DNA from: Phaeobacter inhibens DSM 16374
Lineage (GTDB): Bacteria; Pseudomonadota; Alphaproteobacteria; Rhodobacterales; Rhodobacteraceae
Direction: 5' to 3'
Assembly (NCBI RefSeq): GCF_000473105.1
Contig: NZ_AXBB01000005.1
Coordinates: 1-64,000 of the forward strand
DNA length: 64,000 nt
This document shows, piece after piece, positions 42,055 through 50,324 of this stretch. The notes beneath the pieces are model-generated. The model saw only the letters and a program-made list of their open reading frames with translations. It was not told where the DNA came from and ran no database searches. Each line of letters opens with the position of its first letter. Position 1 is the first letter of the stretch. Made by a program: the position numbers and the translations under genes.

Positions 42055-42746
42055 GTCATCGCCCTTTTCACTTGAGCGATATCTTCTATATGGATCACGC
42101 GGTCAAAACATGCGCTGAGCCGTGAGTCATGGCTGACCATCAGCAGCGAGGAGCCGTGCGATGCTGTCTGAGTAAAAAGTAAGTCTAAGAAAGCGTTCTG
42201 AACGCCGCTATCAAGTGCTGAGGTAGGCTCATCGGCGATGATCAACGGGGGGGTGCCAATCAACGCTCGGGCCACTGCAACACGTTGCTGTTGACCCACG
42301 CTTAGGGTCCGGGCCTTGGCGCTGATAACACCCTCTGGCAAATTGAGTGCCGAACATAATCGCGATGCTTCCGCGATTGCGTCACTCACACGCTGCCGCC
42401 GTGACGGCGCAAAACGGAGCGGGAGCAGAATATTGTCGATCACCGATCCAAATGGCAACAGGTTAAACTGTTGAAAGATAACCCCAATATGATCTGCTCT
42501 GAACGTATCACGCGCGCCATTGTTTAAGGCGGAGATAGTTTTACCTGCGATGGAGATCTCTCCGCGGTCCGGCAGGACTGTACCGCAGATCAACGACAAA
42601 AGAGTGGATTTTCCTGAGCCGCTTTCGCCGAGTAACAGCACGGTCTCGCCTGCTGCCACAGTAAGATGCGGGACCGTCAGCGAGAACCCGTCACGGCCCG
42701 GCCAGCGATAGGCCAGGTCGTTGATTTCGAGGGTTGCATTAAGCAC
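42051..42746 (-). CDS. ABC transporter ATPase, LolD/MacB type (ZrgC-like)
   Basis: 231 residues. Walker A LGESGSGKST, Q-loop FQQFNLLPFGSVIDNILLPL, signature LSVGQQQRVAVARALIG (S-V in place of S-G), Walker B LIIADEPTSALD and H-loop LMVSHDSRL. The FQQFNLLP and LPL blocks are those of the LolD/MacB/FtsE group, fitting the FtsX-type permease downstream. Six bases separate it from the His-rich protein gene upstream. Part of the second zinc-linked operon. Confidence 0.88.
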   Translation of the reverse strand: MLNATLEINDLAYRWPGRDGFSLTVPHLTVAAGETVLLLGESGSGKSTLLSLICGTVLPDRGEISIAGKTISALNNGARDTFRADHIGVIFQQFNLLPFGSVIDNILLPLRFAPSRRQRVSDAIAEASRLCSALNLPEGVISAKARTLSVGQQQRVAVARALIGTPPLIIADEPTSALDSGVQNAFLDLLFTQTASHGSSLLMVSHDSRLSACFDRVIHIEDIAQVKRAMT

Positions 42747-42752
42747 TTGCAG

Positions 42753-43424
42753 TCAGGGCTCCAGATTTAAGACCGGCGCGTTGCGGTCAACCTGATAGGC
42801 GCGCGCACCAGTTGATTTGATCACTTGTACATCAACACGCTGCGCCTGCGGGAAGGCGCTGAAATAGGCAAATTTCATTTCACTCAATGCCTCAGGGTTT
42901 TCACAGTCTAGCAGGTAGTTTGCATAAAACTCGGAGTGGGCAGGATGCTCAGCGTGACCGTCATGATGGTCACCATTATGCTCTTCGTGTCCATGTTCCT
43001 CATGTTCGGCGCCATCATGTTTTTCATGATCCTCATGCCCATGATCATGCGTGTGCTGTTCATCGGTGTGCGCCTCATGCGCGTGTTCGTCAGCGTGCTC
43101 TTCATGTTCCTCCTCGCCTGCAAGCGCTGCATGTGCATCCACTATGCTGCAGAGCGCTGAGTCCGGGACAACGAACAACTGCAACGGTGTATTGAGTGTG
43201 GCAATCGCTGCATTAACTGCGGAAATATCTGTCTCACTTTTTGCGGCGTATTCAAACCCGACAATGTCTGCCCCCGGGGCTTTGAACTCCATTGCGACCG
43301 TTGTGGTTTCGATCGCAATGTTTAGCGTCCCAACGCCATGTTCATGGGCATCAAGTTCGCGCGTGCCCTCTGCCAATGCAGGCAGAGCGGCGATGATAGC
43401 AAACAATGAGAGCGTTCGTTTCAT
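42753..43424 (-). CDS. His-rich periplasmic DUF2796 protein (ZrgA-like)
   Basis: 223 residues from ATG 43424; the open frame reaches 43469. Signal peptide MKRTLSLFAIIAALPALAEG. Then ELDAHEHGVGTLNIAIETTT VAMEFKAPGADIVGFEY, the hallmark of DUF2796, a region at about 105-165 almost entirely His, Glu and Asp, and the closing block FAYFSAFPQAQRVDVQVIKS. DUF2796 proteins of this kind include ZrgA of Vibrio cholerae, a zinc-regulated periplasmic component of a zinc uptake system. Here it lies between a Fur-family regulator and an ABC ATPase/FtsX permease pair. Zinc binding is inferred from composition and context. Confidence 0.8.
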   Translation of the reverse strand: MKRTLSLFAIIAALPALAEGTRELDAHEHGVGTLNIAIETTTVAMEFKAPGADIVGFEYAAKSETDISAVNAAIATLNTPLQLFVVPDSALCSIVDAHAALAGEEEHEEHADEHAHEAHTDEQHTHDHGHEDHEKHDGAEHEEHGHEEHNGDHHDGHAEHPAHSEFYANYLLDCENPEALSEMKFAYFSAFPQAQRVDVQVIKSTGARAYQVDRNAPVLNLEP

Positions 43425-43452
43425 GACCAATATCCAATATGTTAACAGTCGA

Positions 43453-43839
43453 TCAGGCAGCACATGCACCGCACAACCCGTGGATTTCGACGATATGCCG
43501 CACGGCGTGAAAGGCGTTCTGGCCGGTCAGGGCCGTGAGTTTCGGTAGCAGCTCGCTACCGTCATGTTCGTCAACGGTGCCGCAGTCGTCACAGATCGCC
43601 AAGACGGGCACGCTCTCGGCGTGGCTGCAACGGCAGGGCACGAAGGCATTGATTGATTCAAGACGGTGAGCGCGTCCCTGATCGGTCAGCGCGGAAAGCG
43701 TGCGATAGACCGTCGGTGGCGCGATGTTCGGTTCAGTCGTCTGAAGTTGCTCAAGAATTTGATACGCGGTCATCGGTTTGTCACATGCTTTCAGCACGGT
43801 CAGTACATCCAGTTGCCGAGCAGCAGCGCGTTTTCTCAT
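43453..43839 (-). CDS. Fur/Zur-family repressor of the second zinc operon
   Basis: 128 residues from ATG 43839 (AAGGAG seven bases upstream). Winged helix: LDVLTVLKACDKPMTAYQIL, IAPPTVYRTLSALTDQGRAH RLE. Metal-binding half: FVPCRCSHAESVPVLAICDD CGT with CxxC, HAVRHIVEIHGLCGACAA with a second CxxC. The SINAFVPC and HxxEIHG blocks resemble Zur more than Fur or Irr. It shares the Zur type with the gene at 23642 but differs clearly in sequence, so the replicon has two zinc regulators. A Zur-box-like A/T-rich repeat lies 24-46 bases upstream. Confidence 0.85.
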   Translation of the reverse strand: MRKRAAARQLDVLTVLKACDKPMTAYQILEQLQTTEPNIAPPTVYRTLSALTDQGRAHRLESINAFVPCRCSHAESVPVLAICDDCGTVDEHDGSELLPKLTALTGQNAFHAVRHIVEIHGLCGACAA

Positions 43840-43863
43840 ATCAGGGCTCCTTCTCTGCAAGGT

Positions 43864-43885
43864 TTATTATTTTATAATATAACAA
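43864..43885. promoter_or_regulatory. Zur-box-like element upstream of the second zinc operon
   Basis: TTATTATTTTATAATATAACAA on plus; on the minus strand it reads with TTGTTATATTATAAAATAA, matching the TGTTATR core seen in the zur/znuA gap. It lies just upstream of the Fur-family gene, suggesting autoregulation and control of the whole operon. The remaining gap to the glycosyltransferase gene (to 44009) holds nothing else recognisable. Confidence 0.5.
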
Positions 43886-44009
43886 ATTGCAAGATGTGAA
43901 TCCTTTGGTCGGCTCTTCATCGGTTTGCTGAGAGCAAGCGTAGGTTTCTACACTGGGGATGTGATACCAAGAGAAATCTGCCGCTCAGTAGGATTTGTAA
44001 CCTTGCCTC

Positions 44010-46286
44010 TTAGGTTTTGGATTCAATGCGCGGGACCGTAAAGAAGAAGTCGCCTGCGGGATCCTGTTGGGTGAGTTCATCAGGGATCACATCCGGACCG
44101 CTTAGAAATACATTGGTGCAAAAATGCGCATGCATTCGGGAAAGCCTGCGTAGCCTGTCTCCTGTAATTTCCTGGTATAGCGTTCTCATATCGTTGCGCT
44201 TTTTGAGCTCGTCAATCTGCTGACGATGCCGCTGACAGGTATAATCATGTGCAGCAGCTATGTCCGGGTCATCCAACAGCCGCGCCATTTCCGCCTCCAG
44301 TTCGGGGATCAGGCGTTGAATGGAGCGCTCTTCCTCAGAATTGTTATTCATTCGAAACCAGTAGGGTAGGCCTTGATCTCGTTCTGTGTGGTTCACGCGG
44401 CCACGGTCCCGTTTGACCAGAAAACTCTCAGCACTGCGCACGGCATAGTGATTGAGTTGCACCAGATCGTATCCATAGGTTTCAATGGTCGAGCGCCAGC
44501 CGCTGCGGAACATCTTCTGCGGCATAGCGTGCCCGGATCCGTTCACCCAATGAATATCCCTCCAGAGGTGTGGTCGCAGCCCCTTGGGCCGGTGTACGCC
44601 CAGCTTTTTGAAGACGCCATCATTTCGGAACAGTGTTTTGAAGCCCCATGCCTGGTGAGGTCTGCGCGTGATTTCGTAGGCGCATCGTGTGAATTCTCGC
44701 GTGACCAGCTCACCTGAGAACTCCGACACGCCATTGTTGCCGAACAGGCGCCACGTCATGGCGACCATATTGGCGCCTTGCGTCGCCGCATACAGATCGC
44801 TGAGGTGTCCGTTGCCGCATTTGATGTTGATGAACTCATCAACATCCATACAGACGATCCAATCAGCGTTTTGAATAAGGGGTTCCTGTTGAGCCGCCTG
44901 AAGTGCTGCGTGCTGTGGTGTTGTGTCGGTGCCGCGGAAGGGGTTGTCTCGATGCTGGACAATCTCCTTGTCCTGCAAAACCTTCAGGAGCGCATCGGTG
45001 CCATCCGTGCAGTCGTTTGTGTAGATGAGAAAATCATCAACCCCGATGACCCGGTGGTAGGCCAGCCATTCCAGAATGAAAGGCCCCTCGTTTTTCATGG
45101 CCGTGACCACGGATGTCCGCGTTCCTGCGCTTGGGTGTGGTAGGCGCTTCTTTTCAGGCATACGCACCGGGTTCCCGCCAAGGTGTTTCTGGGACAGTGC
45201 CAGCAATTCCGGCGACTCCAGCAAACTACCCTTGGCAACCAGATGTGATATTTTCTGTGTTGGATGGCGCAGAACCATGCTCCGAAAGAAATTTGACGGT
45301 TGGGTCGGTTCGGCTATGGCTCCTATAATCTGGCTTTGGTGCCAGATATGGCTGTCGTTGTAGCCGCCGGGTGCGATGCACCAACGTGGATGGTGGATAT
45401 TGCTATCAAACGGGGTGCAGATGTGATCAGCGAATGAGGCATCTTGGTTCCGGCGGACGCGCCACGGATAGGTTTGCGTTCCAAGTAAGCGGATATATTT
45501 GTCGCTTGCCTGCACCGCACGGTCGAAGATATTCAGCTCCGATTGCCCGGCCAACAGGTCACATAGATCTATGTTTGCGACGGCGCGAGCGTCGCTCAAG
45601 AACCGTTCCCTGATGATTTCATAGATCAGAAACTCACCCAGAGGTGCTCTCCATGGGTCTATGGGAGGCGGCTCTGGCCAATCTCTTTTAGGGGCGCCCT
45701 GAACGTTCACAGGGTGTGCTTCTGCAGGCAGCCCTTTCTGACCCAGTGGGATTTCAGAATGTATCACGACTACTTGGACTAGCCCTTCGATGGTCTGCGC
45801 TAAATTGCGCAACTCTCTGATGAAAAGGCGACTTTCAGTGGGGGGGGCTTGGTCGATAATGACAGCAGCCTGCATTCCATGCTGCGTTACATGATATTGC
45901 ATCCAACTCGCAGCTGTTTCCGGGCTTTCGCCATTGCGGATCGCAAGCAGCACATCGAGACCGGCAAACAAGCTGGTTTCCGCGGGTTCCGCGGTGAGAC
46001 TGAATGATTGACCCTGTATCTTAAGCACTACCGGATCAGCAGGGTTTGCTATGGGAGTCTCCAAGATCGCAGCGGCGTTTCCGCTCTGATTTGGTGAAAC
46101 AGTTGCACCCGGTGTTGAGATGTCCTCAAACCGAGTGCCAGATTTGAAAAACAGTCTGGCCAGAAAACCGGTTTTTTGAGGGAGGACAACGCAGTCCAGT
46201 AGGGTGGTTTCTGCGAGGCAATGCGCGCCCAACTGACGCTCCAGAACCTGGTCCGATGCGATCGCGAAGTCTGAATGCGTCATAGA
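44010..46286 (-). CDS. Large glycosyltransferase (GT2-like, Glyco_tranf_2_4)
   Basis: 758 residues from ATG 46286; in-frame starts at 46319, 46328 and a TTG at 46340 are possible and none has a strong ribosome-binding site. The C-terminal half (about 395-700) has a GT-A-like glycosyltransferase: RTSVVTAMKNEGPFILEWLA, DFLIYTNDCTDGTDALLKVL, WIVCMDVDEFINIK (D-x-D metal site), HWVNGSGHAMP and LVQLNHYAVRSAESFLVKRD RG. The first roughly 380 residues are not recognised; one part (YPWRVRRNQDASFADHICTP) looks like a further catalytic or scaffold domain. It stands alone; acceptor and sugar unknown. Confidence 0.75.
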   Translation of the reverse strand, partial: SMTHSDFAIASDQVLERQLGAHCLAETTLLDCVVLPQKTGFLARLFFKSGTRFEDISTPGATVSPNQSGNAAAILETPIANPADPVVLKIQGQSFSLTAEPAETSLFAGLDVLLAIRNGESPETAASWMQYHVTQHGMQAAVIIDQAPPTESRLFIRELRNLAQTIEGLVQVVVIHSEIPLGQKGLPAEAHPVNVQGAPKRDWPEPPPIDPWRAPLGEFLIYEIIRERFLSDARAVANIDLCDLLAGQSELNIFDRAVQASDKYIRLLGTQTYPWRVRRNQDASFADHICTPFDSNIHHPRWCIAPGGYNDSHIWHQSQIIGAIAEPTQPSNFFRSMVLRHPTQKISHLVAKGSLLESPELLALSQKHLGGNPVRMPEKKRLPHPSAGTRTSVVTAMKNEGPFILEWLAYHRVIGVDDFLIYTNDCTDGTDALLKVLQDKEIVQHRDNPFRGTDTTPQHAALQAAQQEPLIQNADWIVCMDVDEFINIKCGNGHLSDLYAATQGANMVAMTWRLFGNNGVSEFSGELVTREFTRCAYEITRRPHQAWGFKTLFRNDGVFKKLGVHRPKGLRPHLWRDIHWVNGSGHAMPQKMFRSGWRSTIETYGYDLVQLNHYAVRSAESFLVKRDRGRVNHTERDQGLPYWFRMNNNSEEERSIQRLIPELEAEMARLLDDPDIAAAHDYTCQRHRQQIDELKKRNDMRTLYQEITGDRLRRLSRMHAHFCTNVFLSGPDVIPDELTQQDPAGDFFFTVPRIESKT

Positions 46287-46424
46287 ATATCCGTAGCGAT
46301 TTCTTCTAAGTACCATGGATTCATACATCTGACCTGTCAAAAGTGACGATCAGTGGACGCGGGGAAAGGCAGGACATCCTACTCTGCAATGCTCACTGAG
46401 ATCTGTTGGCATCTTGCCAAAAGG

Positions 46425-47450
46425 CTATCGGTACGAACTGGTTGTTCCACCGGTCCAGCGGCGGAAGGCGCGGTGAAAGTTTGCGGACGACGAAAAGCCG
46501 AGGTCGTGGGAGATGTCTTCGATAGATTTGTGACCTGCCCGCAGGTCACGAATGGCGATATCGCGGCGTAATGCGTCCTTGATGGACTGAAAGGACGCGG
46601 CCTCATCCTCCAGCCGACGCATAAGCGTGCGGGGTGTCACATTCAGCATCGCCGCCGCGTCTCCCAGACGGCAGTCTTCCCAGTTTGACCGATAAAGAAA
46701 ATCCCGGATCTGCAGGGACAGCCGATGCTCGCGAAAACCGGTGAAGATCCAGTCTCGCGGCGCCCGGTCCAGGAATGCCGCAAGTTCCGCCGGGCTGCGA
46801 GGCTGCGGGGGCCCGAGCTGTTGCGGATCAAATGAAATAGCGGAACACAGTTGAGAGAAGCGGACCGGGGCGGGAAAAATTACCCCGTAGTCCTGCGCAA
46901 AACCGGGTTGGTCAAATGCAAACTGCACAGCCTGAACCGGCACCTCGTAGCCTGCGAGCCAAGACAGCAATCCATGCACTAATTTGAGCAGGAGCATATG
47001 CCCGAACCGGTGAGCCTCCTGCGCGCCACGTGGCACGAGACTTAGAGAAATATATGATTCTTCTGATTTTAATTCAATGTGATAGTCGTCCAATATCAGA
47101 TTCCAAAATGTCGAAAACCGATAGAGTGCTGCTGGTAGATTTCCTGCTTCGCGCACAGTTGTGAGCAGGTGCTGTAACGCCCGTGGACGGACAGGGCGGC
47201 TCCAAAGGCCAGGCATTTCATCGCCTGTTTCAGCGGCTGCAATTTGATAGAGCTCAACGATCTGATCCAATGTAACCCGCTGTGTGGCCCTGTTAGCAGC
47301 GGGCTTCGAGTTCGCAAGCTGGGAAAGACCGCTGTGGGTCAGGATCCTGTGTATCTGATCCACGTCACAACTGGCCTGAAGAGCCGACAGCCAGTCTTCA
47401 ATGAAGGGCAGTGAAACGGTTGCAAGGGTGTCTGGATCATGGTGTGTCAT
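46425..47450 (-). CDS. AraC-family transcriptional regulator
   Basis: 341 residues. N-terminal ligand domain of the Arabinose_bd type (LYRFSTFWNLILDDYHIELK, HRFGHMLLLKLVHGLLSWLA). The C-terminal AraC HTH has LGDAAAMLNVTPRTLMRRLE and IEDISHDLGFSSSANFHRAF RRWTG. It is divergent, 121 bases away, from the acyl-CoA dehydrogenase/hydratase operon, so it likely controls that operon, perhaps sensing an acyl or sulfonium compound (inference). Confidence 0.88.
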   Translation of the reverse strand: MTHHDPDTLATVSLPFIEDWLSALQASCDVDQIHRILTHSGLSQLANSKPAANRATQRVTLDQIVELYQIAAAETGDEMPGLWSRPVRPRALQHLLTTVREAGNLPAALYRFSTFWNLILDDYHIELKSEESYISLSLVPRGAQEAHRFGHMLLLKLVHGLLSWLAGYEVPVQAVQFAFDQPGFAQDYGVIFPAPVRFSQLCSAISFDPQQLGPPQPRSPAELAAFLDRAPRDWIFTGFREHRLSLQIRDFLYRSNWEDCRLGDAAAMLNVTPRTLMRRLEDEAASFQSIKDALRRDIAIRDLRAGHKSIEDISHDLGFSSSANFHRAFRRWTGGTTSSYR

Positions 47451-47571
47451 AGAGGCGACAGGATAGGTTGGTTTGTCACTTTCGGAAAGTCGTTTGTCAA
47501 ATTCTGGAATGGGCAGCCTTCGTGCGATAGCTTAGACAATCGGCAACAGCTAGCACAGTAACGAGGCGCCA

Positions 47572-49344
47572 ATGACCTATGAAGCTCCGATCCGTGACAT
47601 GATGTTCAATCTGGACCATCTCTCGCAATGGCCGCAGGTCAGCGCCCTTGAGAAATACCGTGAGATTGATCGCACTGATGCCCGGGCTGCGCTGGAAGAA
47701 TTGGGCCGGTTTTGCACTGATCTGATCGCCCCGCTATCCTCTGTCGGTGACACCACCGGGGCACGGCTTGATGGAGATAAGGTAGTTCTGCCGGAGGCCT
47801 TTGCGACTGCCTATGCACAGTTCGTGGACATGGGGTGGCAGAGCCTGGCGCATCCGGTAGATCACGGTGGAATGGGTCTGCCCCGCGTGGTTGGTGCCGC
47901 AGCTACCGAAATCCTGAACGCGGCGGATATGAGTTTTGGTCTCTGCCCGCTTCTTACAGATGGTGCCATCGACGCGCTGCAATTGTCGGGAACCGAGGCG
48001 CAGAAAGAGCTCTATCTTCGCCCGCTGGTTTCCGGCCGATGGACCGGAACTATGAACCTGACGGAACCGCAGGCCGGCAGCGATCTGGGGCGGGTGCGCT
48101 GCAAGGCAGAGCCGCGCGCGGATGGCAGCTACGGCGTCAGCGGCACCAAGATTTTCATCACCTATGGCGCGCATGAGCTGTCGGAGAATATTATCCACCT
48201 GGTTCTGGCCCGGACGCCTGGCGCGCCCGACGGCCACCGGGGGCTAAGCTTGTTTCTGGTGCCCAAGTTCCTCGTCGATCAGGATGGCACCCCCGGCGAC
48301 CGCAACAGCGTTAATTGCGTCAGTATCGAACACAAGCTGGGAGTGCGGGCGAGCCCCACCGCGGTCTTGGAGTATGACAATGCCACCGGCTACCTGATCG
48401 GGGAGGAAAACCGCGGTCTAGAATATATGTTCACCATGATGAATGCCGCGCGGTTTGCGGTGGGGGTGCAGGGCGTCGCAGTTTCCGAACGCGCCTATCA
48501 GCACGCGCTGTCCTACGCCATGGAGCGGGTACAGGGGCAGGCGATCGGACTTGCTCCTGATAAAACAACGGCGATCATTGGTCACCCCGATGTGCGCCGC
48601 ATGGTTTTGCGGATGCGGGCGCTGGTCGAAGGGGGCCGCTCTCTGAGTATGGCTGCCGCCGGCTGGCTGGATTTGTCCCAAAACGGTGATGATGACATCC
48701 GCGCCGAGACCGCGCCGGTGGCTGAATTTCTGGTTCCCTTGGTCAAGGCGTTCTGTTCGGAGCGGGCGGTTGAGGTGGCATCGCTCGGGGTCCAGATCCA
48801 CGGCGGTATGGGGTTCATTGAAGAAACCGGTGTGGCACAGTTTTACCGGGATGCGCGCATTCTGCCGATCTATGAAGGCACGACCGCCATTCAGGCCAAC
48901 GACCTTCTAGGGCGCAAGGTCTTGCGAGACGCCGGTCAAACGGCGCGCCGGTTCTCCGCTATGATTGCAGATACCGAGGCTGCCTTGCAAACAGGAAGCG
49001 CTAAACTGCAGGATATCGCGGCACGCCTTGGCGAGGCGAGGGCGGCGTTTGATGCCAGCCTCGCCTGGTTGCTGGAAACCGCCCCCAATGATCCCAGAGC
49101 CGCATTTGGTGGCAGCGTCCCATTCCTCAACCTCACCGGGACGCTTGCTGCTGGCTGGCAGCTGGCGCGCGGTGCGCGTGCTGCCGAGGCAGAACTGCAG
49201 CGGGGGAATGAGACCGACTTCATGGCACAAAAAATTACCACCGTGCAGATTTTCGCACATCATATTCTGGTCGAATGCGAGAGCGATCGTGCGCGTATCA
49301 TGACGGGTGCAACCAGCCTTCTTGACGAGGCCAGCCAGGTCTGA
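47572..49344 (+). CDS. Acyl-CoA dehydrogenase, DmdC-like
   Basis: 590 residues, FAD-dependent. The N-terminal extension (PIRDMMFNLDHL), core with PQAGSDLGRVRCKAEPRADG, TKIFITYGAHELSENIIHLV, EENRGLEYMFTMMNAARFAV, the QIHGGMGFIEETGVAQFYRD AR segment with IYEGTTAIQAND and a long C-terminal extension place it in the large (about 590-residue) group that includes DmdC, the 3-methylmercaptopropionyl-CoA dehydrogenase of the DMSP demethylation pathway. The adjacent gene looks like DmdD, supporting this. No CoA ligase (DmdB) is adjacent. Other medium-chain substrates remain possible, so no symbol is given. Confidence 0.75.
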   Translation: MTYEAPIRDMMFNLDHLSQWPQVSALEKYREIDRTDARAALEELGRFCTDLIAPLSSVGDTTGARLDGDKVVLPEAFATAYAQFVDMGWQSLAHPVDHGGMGLPRVVGAAATEILNAADMSFGLCPLLTDGAIDALQLSGTEAQKELYLRPLVSGRWTGTMNLTEPQAGSDLGRVRCKAEPRADGSYGVSGTKIFITYGAHELSENIIHLVLARTPGAPDGHRGLSLFLVPKFLVDQDGTPGDRNSVNCVSIEHKLGVRASPTAVLEYDNATGYLIGEENRGLEYMFTMMNAARFAVGVQGVAVSERAYQHALSYAMERVQGQAIGLAPDKTTAIIGHPDVRRMVLRMRALVEGGRSLSMAAAGWLDLSQNGDDDIRAETAPVAEFLVPLVKAFCSERAVEVASLGVQIHGGMGFIEETGVAQFYRDARILPIYEGTTAIQANDLLGRKVLRDAGQTARRFSAMIADTEAALQTGSAKLQDIAARLGEARAAFDASLAWLLETAPNDPRAAFGGSVPFLNLTGTLAAGWQLARGARAAEAELQRGNETDFMAQKITTVQIFAHHILVECESDRARIMTGATSLLDEASQV

Positions 49345-49400
49345 CCGCTCATAAAATATCCGCCTCCGGGCGCTCCACCTAGTCCGAAAAGGATCCAGCC

Positions 49401-50207
49401 ATGTTGGCAAAAGACAGTTTCAGCTCTTATCAGAACCTTGCAATCGAAGTGCAAGACAATGGCGTCTGCGTCGTAACCCTTGACCGCCCCAGCAAGCGCA
49501 ACGCCCTGGATACTGCCACGATTGAGGAGCTGGTCCAGTTCTTCAGCAGTGCTCATCGCAAGGGGGTAAAGGCCGTGGTCCTGGCGGGCAAGGGCGACCA
49601 TTTCTGCGCCGGTCTGGATCTGGTGGAGCACTGGAAAGAAGACCGAACCCCCGATGAATTCATGCATGTGTGCCTGCGCTGGCATGAGGCGTTCAACAAG
49701 ATGGAATATGGCGGTGTACCAGTGATCGCAGCGCTGCAGGGCGCGGTGGTTGGCGGCGGTCTGGAGCTTGCCAGTGCCGCACATATTCGCGTGATGGATC
49801 AAACCACATATTTTGCCCTGCCTGAGGGGCAGCGTGGGATTTTCACTGGTGGTGGTGCAACTATTCGGGTGTCCGATCTGATCGGAAAATCCCGCATGAT
49901 CGACATGATCCTGATGGGGCGTGTCTATCAGGGGCAGGAGGCGGTTGATCTGGGCTTGGCGCAGTACATCACAGATGGTTCCAGCTTTGATAAGGCGCTT
50001 GAGCTTGCCAATCGGGCAGCTGAAAACCTGCCGCTCACCAACTATGCCATCTGCTCCGCAATCAGCCACCTCAACAACATGTCCGGCATGGATGCGGCTT
50101 ACGCCGAAGCCGTTGTCGCAGGCGTGGTCAACACGCAACCGGCCGCCCGCGCGCGGCTTGAGGCTTTCGCCAATAAAACTGCTGCTCGGGTGCGTCCGAA
50201 CGACTAG
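49401..50207 (+). CDS. Crotonase-family hydratase, DmdD-like
   Basis: 268 residues. Crotonase blocks [42 protein letters not shown] (oxyanion hole), [20 protein letters not shown] (E122) and [20 protein letters not shown] (E142). Two glutamates 20 residues apart in these positions are the catalytic pair in enoyl-CoA hydratases; DmdD, methylthioacryloyl-CoA hydratase of Ruegeria, uses Glu121 and Glu141 as I recall. Together with the DmdC-like gene 56 bases upstream, it would convert methylthioacryloyl-CoA to acetaldehyde, methanethiol, CO2 and CoA. A general enoyl-CoA hydratase is the alternative. Confidence 0.72.
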   Translation: MLAKDSFSSYQNLAIEVQDNGVCVVTLDRPSKRNALDTATIEELVQFFSSAHRKGVKAVVLAGKGDHFCAGLDLVEHWKEDRTPDEFMHVCLRWHEAFNKMEYGGVPVIAALQGAVVGGGLELASAAHIRVMDQTTYFALPEGQRGIFTGGGATIRVSDLIGKSRMIDMILMGRVYQGQEAVDLGLAQYITDGSSFDKALELANRAAENLPLTNYAICSAISHLNNMSGMDAAYAEAVVAGVVNTQPAARARLEAFANKTAARVRPND

Positions 50208-50324
50208 CGCCACATTGGTCCCGTCAAGCCGGAGAGCGGCGGGCGGGACGGCTTCACTAGGTGATGATTGCGGGTGGCTGATGTCGTCTTGACTGGTCTG
50301 ATCAAATGCAGCAAGGCTTGAGCT

